Positions 18,740-26,624 of a stretch of DNA of 41,278 nucleotides are shown here, piece by piece. Position numbers and translations under genes: made by a program. Source of the stretch: Chitinophaga pinensis (GTDB lineage: Bacteria; Bacteroidota; Bacteroidia; B-17B0; Aurantibacillaceae); the NCBI GenBank assembly GCA_945887955.1, contig CAMCZO010000015.1, positions 1 to 41,278 on the forward strand, in the 5' to 3' direction. The notes beneath the pieces are model-generated. The model searched no databases, was not told the DNA's origin, and saw only the letters and a list, made by a program, of their open reading frames with translations. Numbering within the stretch: the stretch's first letter is position 1; every line of letters starts with the position of its first letter.

Positions 18740-18884
18740 GTCTTTAATTTCTTTTTTCAACAAATTTTTGGAAGGCAAATATACGAATTTTTTTTAATAT
18801 ACAAATGATAAATAAAAACGACCATAAATTGAGATTTCAAGTGTGTTTTGAAGGTATCTTAAAAAACTAATCAGTATTTATTAA

Positions 18885-19541
18885 TCATTTTTTATAATCA
18901 TATTCTAATTGTAATAAATTAATTTCTTGAATTAAACGCATTATTTCTAAGGAATCTGTTGCATCATAAAATCCACGAATATGTCTTTCATTATCAATTA
19001 ATGCAATATTTTGTGTATGTATAAAATCATTTTCATCAGCATTTCCTGTTTCATTATTAAGCAAATACCCTTTTCGTGCTAAATAATATAAATCTTTTTT
19101 TTGCCCAGTTAAAAATAGCCATTTTTTATCTGTAACCCCATATTGGTTTGAATAATCAAGTAAGGCATTAACGCTGTCTATTTCTGGGTAAACTGTGTGT
19201 GATAAAATTAAAAAGTTAATATTATTTTTATAAGTTTTGTATACTTTTTTTAAATTGCTATTCATTTTTGGGCAAATGCTTTTACAGGTAGTAAAAAAAA
19301 ATTCAGCTATATAAATTTTGTTTTTTATAGTATTAGAATTTACTTTTTCATTAAATTGATTTGTAAATTCAAAATAAGGTATTGTGTGATAAGAAGAATC
19401 GTTTATTTTATTACTATGTTTTGGACCGAAGTATGCCAAATATCTGCTAGGCTTATTGGTTTGATAAGAAACTAAATACCAAGCCAAAAAGGCTATTGGA
19501 ATAAATATTAAACCATACAATAATTTATTTTTGTTCAACAT
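18885..19541 (-). CDS. SCO1/SenC/PrrC-type copper chaperone or thiol protein
   Basis: This 218-residue protein has a membrane anchor at about residues 8-25 and a thioredoxin-like domain outside. The copper site is complete: C86-K-S-I-C90 in FFTTCKSICPKM, and the distal His175 in FIHTQNIALID. SCO proteins deliver copper to the CuA site of cytochrome c oxidase, or act as thiol-disulfide reductants. No oxidase gene is in the window. It lies 14 nt downstream of ruvB on the same strand, so it is probably co-transcribed with it. Confidence 0.9.
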   Translation of the reverse strand: MLNKNKLLYGLIFIPIAFLAWYLVSYQTNKPSRYLAYFGPKHSNKINDSSYHTIPYFEFTNQFNEKVNSNTIKNKIYIAEFFFTTCKSICPKMNSNLKKVYKTYKNNINFLILSHTVYPEIDSVNALLDYSNQYGVTDKKWLFLTGQKKDLYYLARKGYLLNNETGNADENDFIHTQNIALIDNERHIRGFYDATDSLEIMRLIQEINLLQLEYDYKK

Positions 19542-19555
19542 TATTAATTAAATTA

Positions 19556-20581
19556 TCAGTCAAATAAGCCGCCTGGTTTTTTCCAAACTTTTTTTCCTAA
19601 ATGTTTATATGCCATTTCTGTTGCTTCTCGCCCTCGAGGTGTTCTCATCAAATAACCTTCTTGAACCAAAAACGGCTCATACACTTCTTCAATAGTGCCA
19701 GACTCTTCGCCCACTGCTGAGCTAATGGTGCTAATACCTACTGGCCCACCTTTAAATTTATCGATAATACAAGTAAGAATTCTTAAATCCATTTCGTCTA
19801 ATCCATTTTTATCAACATTTAAGGCTTTTAGAGCGAAAGTTGCCATTTCTATATCGATGGTGCCATCTCCTTTAATTTGTGCAAAATCTCTCACTCTTCT
19901 TAGTAATGCGTTTGCAATTCTAGGAGTTCCTCTACTTCTTCGAGCAATTTCATAAGCGGCTTCATCTTTAATTTCAACGTTTAAGATGGCTGAACTTCTT
20001 TGAACAATTCCGGTGAGTACTTTGCTGTTATAATAATTTAATCGGCTTGTAATTCCAAAGCGAGCTCTGAGCGGAGAGGTGAGTAATCCACTTCGAGTGG
20101 TTGCACCAACTAGCGTAAATGGATTTAATTTTATTTGAACAGTTCGAGCATTTGGACCACTATCAATCATAATGTCAATTTTATAATCCTCCATTGCTGA
20201 ATACAAATACTCTTCAACGATAGGACTCAAACGATGTATTTCGTCTATAAATAATACGTCGTAAGGTTCTAAATTAGTTAATAAACCTGCTAAATCGCCG
20301 GGCTTATCTAATACTGGGCCACTGGTTACTTTTAAATTAACTCCTAAATCGTTAGAGATAATATGTGCTAAGGTTGTTTTGCCCAATCCAGGAGGTCCAT
20401 GAAGAAGCACATGATCTAGGGCTTCATTTCGTTGTTTTGCTGCTGCAACAAATACACGTAAATTATCTACAACGCTTTCTTGGCCACTAAAATCTTCAAA
20501 AGCAATAGGCCTTAAGGCGCGTTCTATGTCTTTATCACTTGTGTTTAAATTTTCTTCGCTCGCATCAAGATTAGAATTCAT
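19556..20581 (-). CDS. ruvB: Holliday junction branch-migration helicase RuvB
   Basis: The 341-residue AAA+ ATPase drives branch migration with RuvA. It has Walker [10 protein letters not shown] (62-70), Walker [10 protein letters not shown] (110-118), the sensor segment [18 protein letters not shown] and the C-terminal winged-helix motif ([33 protein letters not shown]). Length is normal. It sits between the TerB/DnaJ protein and the SCO1-like gene; ruvA and ruvC are not here. Confidence 0.97.
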   Translation of the reverse strand: MNSNLDASEENLNTSDKDIERALRPIAFEDFSGQESVVDNLRVFVAAAKQRNEALDHVLLHGPPGLGKTTLAHIISNDLGVNLKVTSGPVLDKPGDLAGLLTNLEPYDVLFIDEIHRLSPIVEEYLYSAMEDYKIDIMIDSGPNARTVQIKLNPFTLVGATTRSGLLTSPLRARFGITSRLNYYNSKVLTGIVQRSSAILNVEIKDEAAYEIARRSRGTPRIANALLRRVRDFAQIKGDGTIDIEMATFALKALNVDKNGLDEMDLRILTCIIDKFKGGPVGISTISSAVGEESGTIEEVYEPFLVQEGYLMRTPRGREATEMAYKHLGKKVWKKPGGLFD

Positions 20582-20653
20582 GCACTAAAGGTAAATTAAT
20601 AATTGTGAGATGATTGCTATAAATTGTAGGAATTAATAAACAAAAAAGAATGT

Positions 20654-21379
20654 TTATGAAAAACCTCTTTGTTTTTTAATGTTCTCATAAGCTTCTAAAA
20701 CCTTTTGAAATTTTTCTTTGGCAGCTTTTTGAACATCTTCACCTAAAGAGGCTACTTTGTCGGGATGAAATTTAATAGCAACTTTACGATATGCTTTTTT
20801 TATTTCTTCGGTTGTTGCTTCGGGTTCAATTTCAAGAATTTTATAATCACTATTAACATCTCTAAAATACATGGCTTTAAGCGAATTAAAGTCTGCTGAG
20901 TTTAGCCCTAAATAATTAGAAATAGTTTCAATGGTTTTAAGTTCTAGTTCGTGAACATGGCCATCGGCTTGAGAAATTCCAAAAAGATAATGAACAATTT
21001 GAATGCGTTGAGCATGAGGCATATGTTGTTTTATCTGATTACAAACATCAAAAAGAGGGATTTCTTTTTTTAAAATCTCTTTTAGCATTAAAATTTGTTG
21101 GGCAGCATTTTCTCGTCCAAATTGCTTAGTAAAGAAATCTTTAACAAAATCTAATTCACTTTTTAGCATTTTGCCATCACTTTTCATCACCGCGGCCGAT
21201 AAAACCAGCAAACTCATAGCAAAATCGCCATTGCTTGTTCGTTGATTAGTTTCTATATTCAGTGTTTCTGTTCCATCAAATGCAGATCCTAATGCAAACC
21301 CAATAATGCCCCCTAAAGGCCCACCTAATGCCCAGCCTAAGCCACCACCTAACCATTTACCAAATTTTATTTTAGCCAT
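20654..21379 (-). CDS. TerB-like/DnaJ-domain protein (DjlA-type)
   Basis: This 241-residue protein has a glycine-rich hydrophobic N-terminus (GKWLGGGLGWALGGPLGGII) that may insert in or lie along a membrane. A helical TerB-like domain at about 50-165 contains the acidic KSDGKMLKSELDFV and QADGHVHELEL motifs. A J domain follows at about 178-238 with the HPD tripeptide at 205-207, which stimulates the DnaK ATPase. The order matches DjlA co-chaperones. It is next to ruvB on the same strand, 72 nt away. Confidence 0.9.
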   Translation of the reverse strand: MAKIKFGKWLGGGLGWALGGPLGGIIGFALGSAFDGTETLNIETNQRTSNGDFAMSLLVLSAAVMKSDGKMLKSELDFVKDFFTKQFGRENAAQQILMLKEILKKEIPLFDVCNQIKQHMPHAQRIQIVHYLFGISQADGHVHELELKTIETISNYLGLNSADFNSLKAMYFRDVNSDYKILEIEPEATTEEIKKAYRKVAIKFHPDKVASLGEDVQKAAKEKFQKVLEAYENIKKQRGFS

Positions 21380-21672
21380 TTTTTAATTTTAAAATTTGCA
21401 ATAAAGATACTCAGAACTCTTGAAATGTTTACATTACTGATAATTTTAAATAAAATAAAGCTAAACTAGGGGGGCTTTTTTTTAAAAAGCAGAAACTAAC
21501 TAAATATAATTAAGGGTTTGTTATTACCATATAAAAAAAAGAACTTTATCTGACAATAGTGAATAATTTGTAAAAGGCTGAATAAGACTTGAATTTTTAA
21601 AATTTCAGCAATTAAATCAAATATTTAATATATATTTTGTAACTTTACTGACTTAATCGAATTAAATAAAGC

Positions 21673-22536
21673 ATGAGGCAGCTAAAGATAACTAAATCAA
21701 TTACAAACCGCGAAAGCGCATCTCTTGATAAATATTTACAAGAAATTGGTCGAGAAGAATTAATAACAGCGGAAGAAGAAGTAGTTCTTGCAAAAAAAAT
21801 TAAAGATGGAGATCAAAGTGCATTAGAAAAATTAACTCGTGCTAACTTGCGTTTTGTGGTATCTGTTGCAAAACAATACCAAAATCAAGGTTTAAGTTTA
21901 CCTGACTTAATTAATGAAGGAAATTTAGGTTTAATTAAAGCCGCTCGTCGTTTTGACGAAACTCGTGGATTCAAATTTATTTCATACGCTGTTTGGTGGA
22001 TTCGTCAAAGTATTTTACAGGCTTTAGCCGAACAAAGTCGTATTGTTAGATTACCTTTAAATCAGGTAGGTTCATTAAATAAAATAAACAAAGCTTTTAG
22101 TAAGTTAGAGCAGCAGTTTGAGCGTGAGCCTACTGCGGATGAACTAGCTGAGGTTTTAGATTTACCAATTGATAAAGTAAGTGATACCATGAAAGTTAGT
22201 GGCCGTCACGTGAGTATGGATGCTCCATTTGCTAATGGAGAAGAGAGTAGTTTGTTGGATGTTTTGGTTAATTTAGATTCTCCAAAAGCCGATACCGGTT
22301 TAATGAACGAATCTTTAAGTAAAGAAATTGATCGTGCTTTAAGCACATTAACCGAAAGAGAGCGCGATGTTGTTAAATTATTTTTCGGTATAGGATTAAA
22401 CCACGGATTAACTTTAGAAGAGATTGGAGATAAGTTTGATTTAACTCGAGAACGTGTTCGTCAAATTAAAGAAAAAGCAATTCGCCGTTTACGCCATAGT
22501 AGCCGCAGCAAATTATTGCAACAATATTTGGGATAG
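21673..22536 (+). CDS. rpoD: Primary sigma-70 factor
   Basis: The 287-residue protein has the compact form of RpoD typical of Bacteroidota, without the long region 1.1. Region 1.2 is [15 protein letters not shown]. Region 2 carries [19 protein letters not shown] and the -10-recognising [14 protein letters not shown]. Region 4 has [20 protein letters not shown]. It directs RNA polymerase to the -33/-7 promoters seen elsewhere in this window. Codon use is less AT-biased than in the neighbours, which fits a highly expressed gene. Its 293-bp upstream region has a possible -7 TAACTTTA at 21640-21647 but no clear -33. Confidence 0.97.
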   Translation: MRQLKITKSITNRESASLDKYLQEIGREELITAEEEVVLAKKIKDGDQSALEKLTRANLRFVVSVAKQYQNQGLSLPDLINEGNLGLIKAARRFDETRGFKFISYAVWWIRQSILQALAEQSRIVRLPLNQVGSLNKINKAFSKLEQQFEREPTADELAEVLDLPIDKVSDTMKVSGRHVSMDAPFANGEESSLLDVLVNLDSPKADTGLMNESLSKEIDRALSTLTERERDVVKLFFGIGLNHGLTLEEIGDKFDLTRERVRQIKEKAIRRLRHSSRSKLLQQYLG

Positions 22537-22565
22537 TTTTTTTAAACTCAGTTAATATCTGACAG

Positions 22566-22690
22566 ATGAAAAAAATAATTTTATTATTTTTTATTATTTC
22601 ATTTTTTCATTATTGTTTTTTTCTTGACAATCACTCGGTGTTTTGGAAATAGGTTTTAAAATTAAACCATACAAAGCAAAAGCAAATTAA
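22566..22690 (+). pseudogene. Remnant of a secreted-protein gene (start and end joined)
   Basis: An ATG at 22566 opens a strong signal-peptide-like stretch (MKKIILLFFIISFFHYCFFL) that soon stops. In another frame the sequence reads SLGVLEIGFKIKPYKAKAN and stop (ends 22690), which looks like the last beta-strand of a protein. The two parts do not join in frame, so this looks like a gene whose middle was deleted. The C-terminal part is the same sequence as the direct repeat at 26403-26462. Confidence 0.4.
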
Positions 22691-22703
22691 TCAAAAAATT
22701 AAA
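22644..22703 (+). repeat. 60-bp direct repeat, copy 1
   Basis: It is identical to 26403-26462 at 58 of 60 positions; the differences are G/A at the tenth base and C/A at the forty-ninth. Both copies encode KIKPYKAKAN followed by stop in the same frame. Confidence 0.9.
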
Positions 22704-22751
22704 CATCGAATACAATTAATAGAAGTATTTAATTGTTATGTTTGATTAATT

Positions 22752-22877
22752 TATAATCCTGAACAAACTTTATTTTTGGAACAAGCAAAAAAATATGGCG
22801 CTTTAACTATTAATGGATTAAGTATGTTGCAACTTCAGGCAGAAAAAAGTTGGGACATTTGGAACGATAATCACTAG
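22752..22877 (+). pseudogene. aroE: Remnant of shikimate dehydrogenase, 3' end only
   Basis: The frame reads YNPEQTLFLEQAKKYG, then ALTINGLSMLQLQAEKSWDI, then WNDNH and stop. This is the conserved AroE C-terminus (YNP-x-T-x-FL...G...NG...ML..QA..S..IW). The codon before Leu-Ile is a TGA where YD would be expected, and no upstream AroE sequence (NADP-binding domain, catalytic Lys/Asp) is present. It is a short relic of the aromatic amino-acid pathway gene. The functional aroE must lie elsewhere, or be missing. Confidence 0.85.
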
Positions 22878-22886
22878 TTTAATGTG

Positions 22887-22978
22887 TTCTCGATACAAAA
22901 ATTCAAGGAGGCAGAATTTTTAACGAACTGACAAAGTCGCTTCGTTTTATTTGCTTTTTTGCAAATTAATATCGAGAA
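22887..22978. repeat. Hairpin repeat with TTCTCGATA/TATCGAGAA ends, unit 1
   Basis: The 92-bp unit is bounded by perfect 9-bp terminal inverted repeats. It contains GAGGCAGAATTTTT, AACTGACAAAG, TCGCTTCGTTTTATTTGC and the inner hairpin TTTGC-TTTTTT-GCAAA. It resembles the palindromic intergenic repeats common in Bacteroidota. Confidence 0.85.
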
Positions 22979-22996
22979 GTGGTTTTATTATTAAAG

Positions 22997-23095
22997 TTCT
23001 CGATACAAAAAATTAAAGAGGCAAGAATTTTTCACTCGAACTGACAATTCACAGTCGCTTCGTTTTATTTGCTTTTTTGCAAATATTATCGAGAA
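22997..23095. repeat. Hairpin repeat with TTCTCGATA/TATCGAGAA ends, unit 2
   Basis: The 99-bp unit has the same 9-bp terminal inverted repeats and the same inner hairpin as unit 1. It adds CACTCGAACTGACA in the left half. It lies 18 bp after unit 1. Confidence 0.85.
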
Positions 23096-23110
23096 GCGTT
23101 TTTTAATGCG

Positions 23111-23216
23111 TTCTCGATACAAAAAATTCAAAGAGGCAGAATTTTTCACTCGAACAGACAGGTTTTATTGTGCATTGTCGCTTCGTTGTATTTATTTTTT
23201 TAAATATTATCGAGAA
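23111..23216. repeat. Hairpin repeat with TTCTCGATA/TATCGAGAA ends, unit 3
   Basis: The 106-bp unit is the most diverged: the inner TTTGC/GCAAA hairpin is lost and GGTTTTATTGTGCATTG is inserted in the middle. The termini are intact. It lies 15 bp after unit 2. Confidence 0.85.
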
Positions 23217-23247
23217 GTGTGTTTGTTATTATGATCAAGACAACCCA

Positions 23248-23279
23248 TTTGTTTTTACAATCTATTTGTTGTAGATTTA
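23248..23279 (+). promoter_or_regulatory. Promoter for the truncated DUF7948-type gene
   Basis: TTTG (23248-23251), a 20-nt spacer and TAGATTTA (23272-23279) match the -33/-7 pattern with one mismatch. The ATG follows at 23301, so the truncated gene may still be transcribed. Confidence 0.45.
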
Positions 23280-23300
23280 TATAAATTAAAAATTAAAACT

Positions 23301-23891
23301 ATGAAAAAACACATAACCAAACCAAGCGCTATTATTTTTTTAATTTTATTGAGTACAAGTATTTTCGCCAATAAAACGCCTAATTACCCCAAAGGCTTTA
23401 GCCCTAAAACTAAAAGCAGTATTAGCTTTACCGAGAACAAAGGGCAAATACATGATCAAAATTATAAATCACGCCCCGATGTTTTATTTGGTGGCAGCGA
23501 TGGCAATCTTGTTTTTCATTTAAAAAATAATGGCATTTCTTATCAGTTAAATAGAGTAGACACTTGGAAAAAAGAAAGCGATTTAATTAAAAATCATCCT
23601 GATGCTAAAATACAATTTGACGAAAAAAAATTAGTTGCCGACCAAACTACTATTTACCGTTTAGATATTAATTGGTTAAATGCCAATACAAATGCCGAGC
23701 TAATAAAACAAAACCCACTTGATGGCTATAATAATTATTATTTAGAAAATTGCCCAAATGGGGTTTTAAACGTTAAAAGCTACCAACAAATAATTTATCA
23801 AAACATTTATGATGGCATTGATTTAAAATGGTATGAAAAAATTACATTTATAATATCTAAGGGATTACTGCAGTTTACTCTAGACATTTAA
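23301..23891 (+). pseudogene. 3'-truncated DUF7948-type secreted protein gene
   Basis: The 196-residue frame has a signal peptide (residues 1-23) and the typical start of large Bacteroidota surface proteins: ISFTENKGQIHDQN, DVLFGGSDGNLVFHLKNNG, GYNNYYLENCPNGVLNVKSY, then QNIYDGIDLKWYEK at 167-180. In full-length relatives this continues (x-G-x-LxYDF-V-x-PGA) into many repeats and a T9SS sorting domain. Here, from about position 23841, the reading continues with unrelated residues (ITFIISKGLLQFTLDI) and stops. The break marks the left edge of the less AT-rich unit that follows. A short exported product could still be made. Confidence 0.75.
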
Positions 23892-23927
23892 CATTTTTTT
23901 TATATGTTTACACAAAATTTTTGATTC

Positions 23928-25676
23928 ATGAAGATTATTTCCTTTTTAGCACTGTCATTAATTGTTTTTAACCTTGCTTCCCAGAATGTGACAAAAGACA
24001 TGTGGAATGGCTCGGATGGTTGTCCTAAATGCTACGGAGGCTACATTTCAAAAAATAGGTCGTGTGATAATTGTGACGGGAATGGTCAGATAAATTTTGA
24101 AGAGACTTGTCCTATCTGTAAGGGATCACCGGGGCAGTGCCCAATAAATGACGAAAAAAATAGGCTTATGTCAGAATACAAAAGCTGGCTAAAGACCGAA
24201 TGTACCGGAATATGTCATAATTGCCATGGTGACAAGAAAGTCCCAAAAGAATCCGGGGAAAGAAAATGTTCGGCTTGCAAAGGGTCTGGATACTGCAGCA
24301 AGTGTAATGGCCAGGGCCAGGTTTATCAAGTTTCCTGTAAATTTTGCAAAGGTAGTAGGTATTGTCAAAACGACGGGTGTAACATGGGAGAAATAGCTGA
24401 CTTCAAAGATATTAATTGTCCGGATTGCAATGGCACAGGAAAATGTTTGAAAAGATATCCCTCGAACGATAACAAATGCCATGGTACAGGTTCAATAACT
24501 TTTAAAATCCAGAAGAATCCTAAAATCACACAAGCAGATAAAAATGACTTGGCCGAATATGCAGCTCAGCAAATAAAGGAAAGGGGCGAATATGAATTAC
24601 AAATGAAACAGAAATCTAAATTAAACACACTTAAAGCAAAACAAGAAGATGCTAAAAATTTAAGTTTGACAGCAAACCAATTTTTCAATCAAAATAAATA
24701 CAATGAAGCGTTAAATTACTACAACCAATCGTTAAATGCTTTTCCTGATGGTATCATTGAAATCAAAAAACAAATGGTTTTAATTATTCTAGATAGTATC
24801 AAGTTGCTTGATTCGTATTCATTCGATTACCTTGATTTCCCCAAAACAGGCATTGCTGATTTTAGAAAGAATTACAAAACTCAAATATTAAATTACTATG
24901 TGGGCCCCCCTTCCACTTGTAAGGTTACCTTAAGTTGCAATGGAAAAGGGAAATTAGGACTCCAATTGGATGGAATTAGCAATCAACGATTAGCAGATAC
25001 AATTATTGCTAAGCCTTTTAATTACCCCCAACCAGCTGCAAAGTATGGATATTATGTGAATGCAAAAACAACGTTTGATTATCAAATCGAAACAAAAACA
25101 CGTGCCATGAGCGTTACGATTAAAGATGGATGCAGGAAAATAAATGACCAGTCGGTTAACTTATATCAACTTAAACGAATATTACCTGACTCCACAGATG
25201 GCAAATACTTTTTTGATGTTGGAACAATAGCTATAGATGGTATCACAAAAGAAATGGCTCCGCAATTTAAATCTTATAAATCCTGCGGCGGTCCGGGCAC
25301 GGCATTGTTATCCTTACTTGTACCTGGCCTTGGAAAATCCGTGATAACACGTTCGGCAAAAGGATTAGGTACTCTAATACTTACTGGAGGCTTAGGGGTA
25401 GCGGGGCTGGTTTTAAAAAACAAATCCGAAGTGAACTATAGCAATTACATGATTTCTCAAAGTCAAATAGAAATGGATTCAAATTATGAAAAATATAAAA
25501 ACAACATGATAGGTATGAAACTATCTCTTGGCACTGCTGCTGCAATTTGGCTTTTGGATATTTATACTGTTTACCAACAAGGGAAATACAATAAGATGAA
25601 AGAGCGAAGATTAAACCCTTCCTTAACCATTAATCAAAATCAAAAAAGCATCAATCTTGCCATTCAAATCAAATAA
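23928..25676 (+). CDS. Secreted cysteine-rich DnaJ-like zinc-finger protein with TPR-like and C-terminal membrane segments
   Basis: The 582-residue protein has a signal peptide (1-19, ending LASQ). Residues 32-187 carry a long array of DnaJ-type knuckles: CPKCYGGY, CDNCDGNGQ, CPICKGSPGQC, CHNCHGDKK, CSACKGSGYCSKCNGQGQ, CKFCKGSRYC, CPDCNGTGKC and NKCHGTGS. Residues 205-280 are helical, with a TPR-like unit (ANQFFNQNKYNEALNYYNQS). Then comes a beta-rich region (about 325-440). The C-terminus (455-552) has LLSLLVPGLGKSV and two hydrophobic helices, like DUF5683-type proteins. There is no J domain. Zinc binding in the envelope is inferred. A six-base gap separates it from the lipoprotein gene, so they form a unit. 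Base composition is less AT-rich than in the flanking genes, which suggests transfer. Confidence 0.75.
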   Translation: MKIISFLALSLIVFNLASQNVTKDMWNGSDGCPKCYGGYISKNRSCDNCDGNGQINFEETCPICKGSPGQCPINDEKNRLMSEYKSWLKTECTGICHNCHGDKKVPKESGERKCSACKGSGYCSKCNGQGQVYQVSCKFCKGSRYCQNDGCNMGEIADFKDINCPDCNGTGKCLKRYPSNDNKCHGTGSITFKIQKNPKITQADKNDLAEYAAQQIKERGEYELQMKQKSKLNTLKAKQEDAKNLSLTANQFFNQNKYNEALNYYNQSLNAFPDGIIEIKKQMVLIILDSIKLLDSYSFDYLDFPKTGIADFRKNYKTQILNYYVGPPSTCKVTLSCNGKGKLGLQLDGISNQRLADTIIAKPFNYPQPAAKYGYYVNAKTTFDYQIETKTRAMSVTIKDGCRKINDQSVNLYQLKRILPDSTDGKYFFDVGTIAIDGITKEMAPQFKSYKSCGGPGTALLSLLVPGLGKSVITRSAKGLGTLILTGGLGVAGLVLKNKSEVNYSNYMISQSQIEMDSNYEKYKNNMIGMKLSLGTAAAIWLLDIYTVYQQGKYNKMKERRLNPSLTINQNQKSINLAIQIK

Positions 25677-25682
25677 TAAATC

Positions 25683-26210
25683 ATGAAAAAGTACACTATA
25701 TCCTTACTAATTATTTTGTCAATGACTAATTGCACAAAAGAACGTTTAAATAATTTCGACCTCAATGCTAAAAATGGAGCACAGGATACCCGAATCGCTT
25801 TGCAAGAGTTTAAAGTGATAAAAGACGACAATGGCAACGGAATCGTTAATGTAAATGAGACAGCTTACATTCAACTTTTCTTAAAAAATGATGGTCCTGC
25901 TTATGCATCAGAAGTTGTAGTTACATGTATCCCAGAAAACACTCAAGCCTCATTCACAGGTGAAAATAACAATATAAAAGTGGGAGGGGCCAATGTCATA
26001 AGTTCTGCTTCAAAGGATGTTTTGGTTCAGCAATTCACTTCAAACCTTGGTGTGGGTTATACCCTGGTAATTGAGGCTGGGGCCATACCAACTAGTGAAA
26101 AGTTAAGGGTGAAGTTAAGCTATAATGTTAGAAATGTAAATGGATATAACGATTGGTCAGCGCCATCGAATTTAACTCAGGAAAGTACTATTTCAATCCC
26201 GGTTTACTAA
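25683..26210 (+). CDS. Lipoprotein with CARDB/Ig-like domain
   Basis: The 175-residue product has a lipobox (MTNC, Cys at residue 17). A single beta-sandwich domain follows at about 38-175: IALQEFKVIKDDNGNGIVNV, then NETAYIQLFLKNDGPAYASE and VVVTCIPEN. The DDNGNGIVNVNE loop looks like a calcium-binding turn, as in CARDB-type adhesion modules with D-x-N-G-x-G-x-x-N-x-x-E. It starts 6 nt after the cysteine-rich gene and is very likely co-translated with it. The simplest reading is a surface lipoprotein that works with that protein. Function unknown. Confidence 0.75.
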   Translation: MKKYTISLLIILSMTNCTKERLNNFDLNAKNGAQDTRIALQEFKVIKDDNGNGIVNVNETAYIQLFLKNDGPAYASEVVVTCIPENTQASFTGENNNIKVGGANVISSASKDVLVQQFTSNLGVGYTLVIEAGAIPTSEKLRVKLSYNVRNVNGYNDWSAPSNLTQESTISIPVY

Positions 26211-26402
26211 TAAAATCGACGTCACTATTTGCTCCTTCTTCAAACTTTTCGAAAGGCATCTTCATATAGGTGGTCATCATTAGGTTTCGGGACAGTGGTA
26301 TTATTTTTTTTAAATTTCTCATTCAGAGACCCAACTGACGGTGTGTAAGCTTACATATTCTTGGGCCAATTTAAAAGAGAAAATTATTAAATTTAGCTAT
26401 TG
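26211..26402. other. Intergenic stretch with a possible decayed coding remnant on the minus strand
   Basis: This stretch has no intact gene. On the minus strand one frame reads PSVGSLNEKFKKNNTTVPKP then NDDHLYEDAFRK, and a second frame continues FEEGANSDVDF. That looks like one coding segment broken by a frameshift, but I do not recognise it. The plus strand shows only short frames. Confidence 0.3.
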
Positions 26403-26462
26403 TGGAAATAGATTTTAAAATTAAACCATACAAAGCAAAAGCAAATTAATAAAAAAATTAAA
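26403..26462 (+). repeat. 60-bp direct repeat, copy 2
   Basis: It matches 22644-22703 at 58 of 60 positions and is in the same orientation. Here it follows the open stretch RKLLNLAIVEIDF, so it also looks like a gene 3' end. It directly abuts the inverted repeat at 26459-26556. Confidence 0.9.
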
Positions 26463-26556
26463 TTAAGTATCCTTGAAAAGTATAGGGGTGGGGGTACTTA
26501 GTTATTGTATTATAATTAAAAGCTTTTCTACCTTATTTATACCTCAAATTAAATTT
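26459..26556 (-). repeat. Inverted repeat, left copy, next to the photolyase cluster
   Basis: The minus strand here aligns along its whole length with 36095-36178. The 30-bp core 26498-26527 is identical to 36114-36143 in reverse complement. Outside the core the copies differ by a 9-12 bp insertion and scattered changes. Confidence 0.9.
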
Positions 26557-26624
26557 ATTTTAAACACCAGGTTTAAATGAAACAAAAAACTAATTTCAAA
26601 TTTTACTAAAAAAAAATTTAAGAA

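Noticed and set aside
18740-18778. Longer S20 start
   Set aside because: S20 begins MANHKS; the added 13 residues do not fit the family.
21474-21491. Palindrome GCTTTTTTTTTAAAAAGC upstream of rpoD as a terminator
   Set aside because: The stem is only A-T apart from the outer two pairs on each side, and no gene on either strand ends nearby.
21380-21672. Riboswitch or structured leader before rpoD
   Set aside because: No conserved riboswitch core or long stem was visible; the region is AT-rich with only a weak -7-like sequence.
22887-23216. CRISPR array
   Set aside because: The repeated units are about 100 bp, internally palindromic and vary in length; there are no short constant repeats with unique spacers and no cas genes.
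24189-24482. 97-codon frame on the minus strand inside the cysteine-rich gene
   Set aside because: It is antisense to the zinc-finger array, whose regular codons keep the opposite strand open; it has no promoter or recognisable domain.
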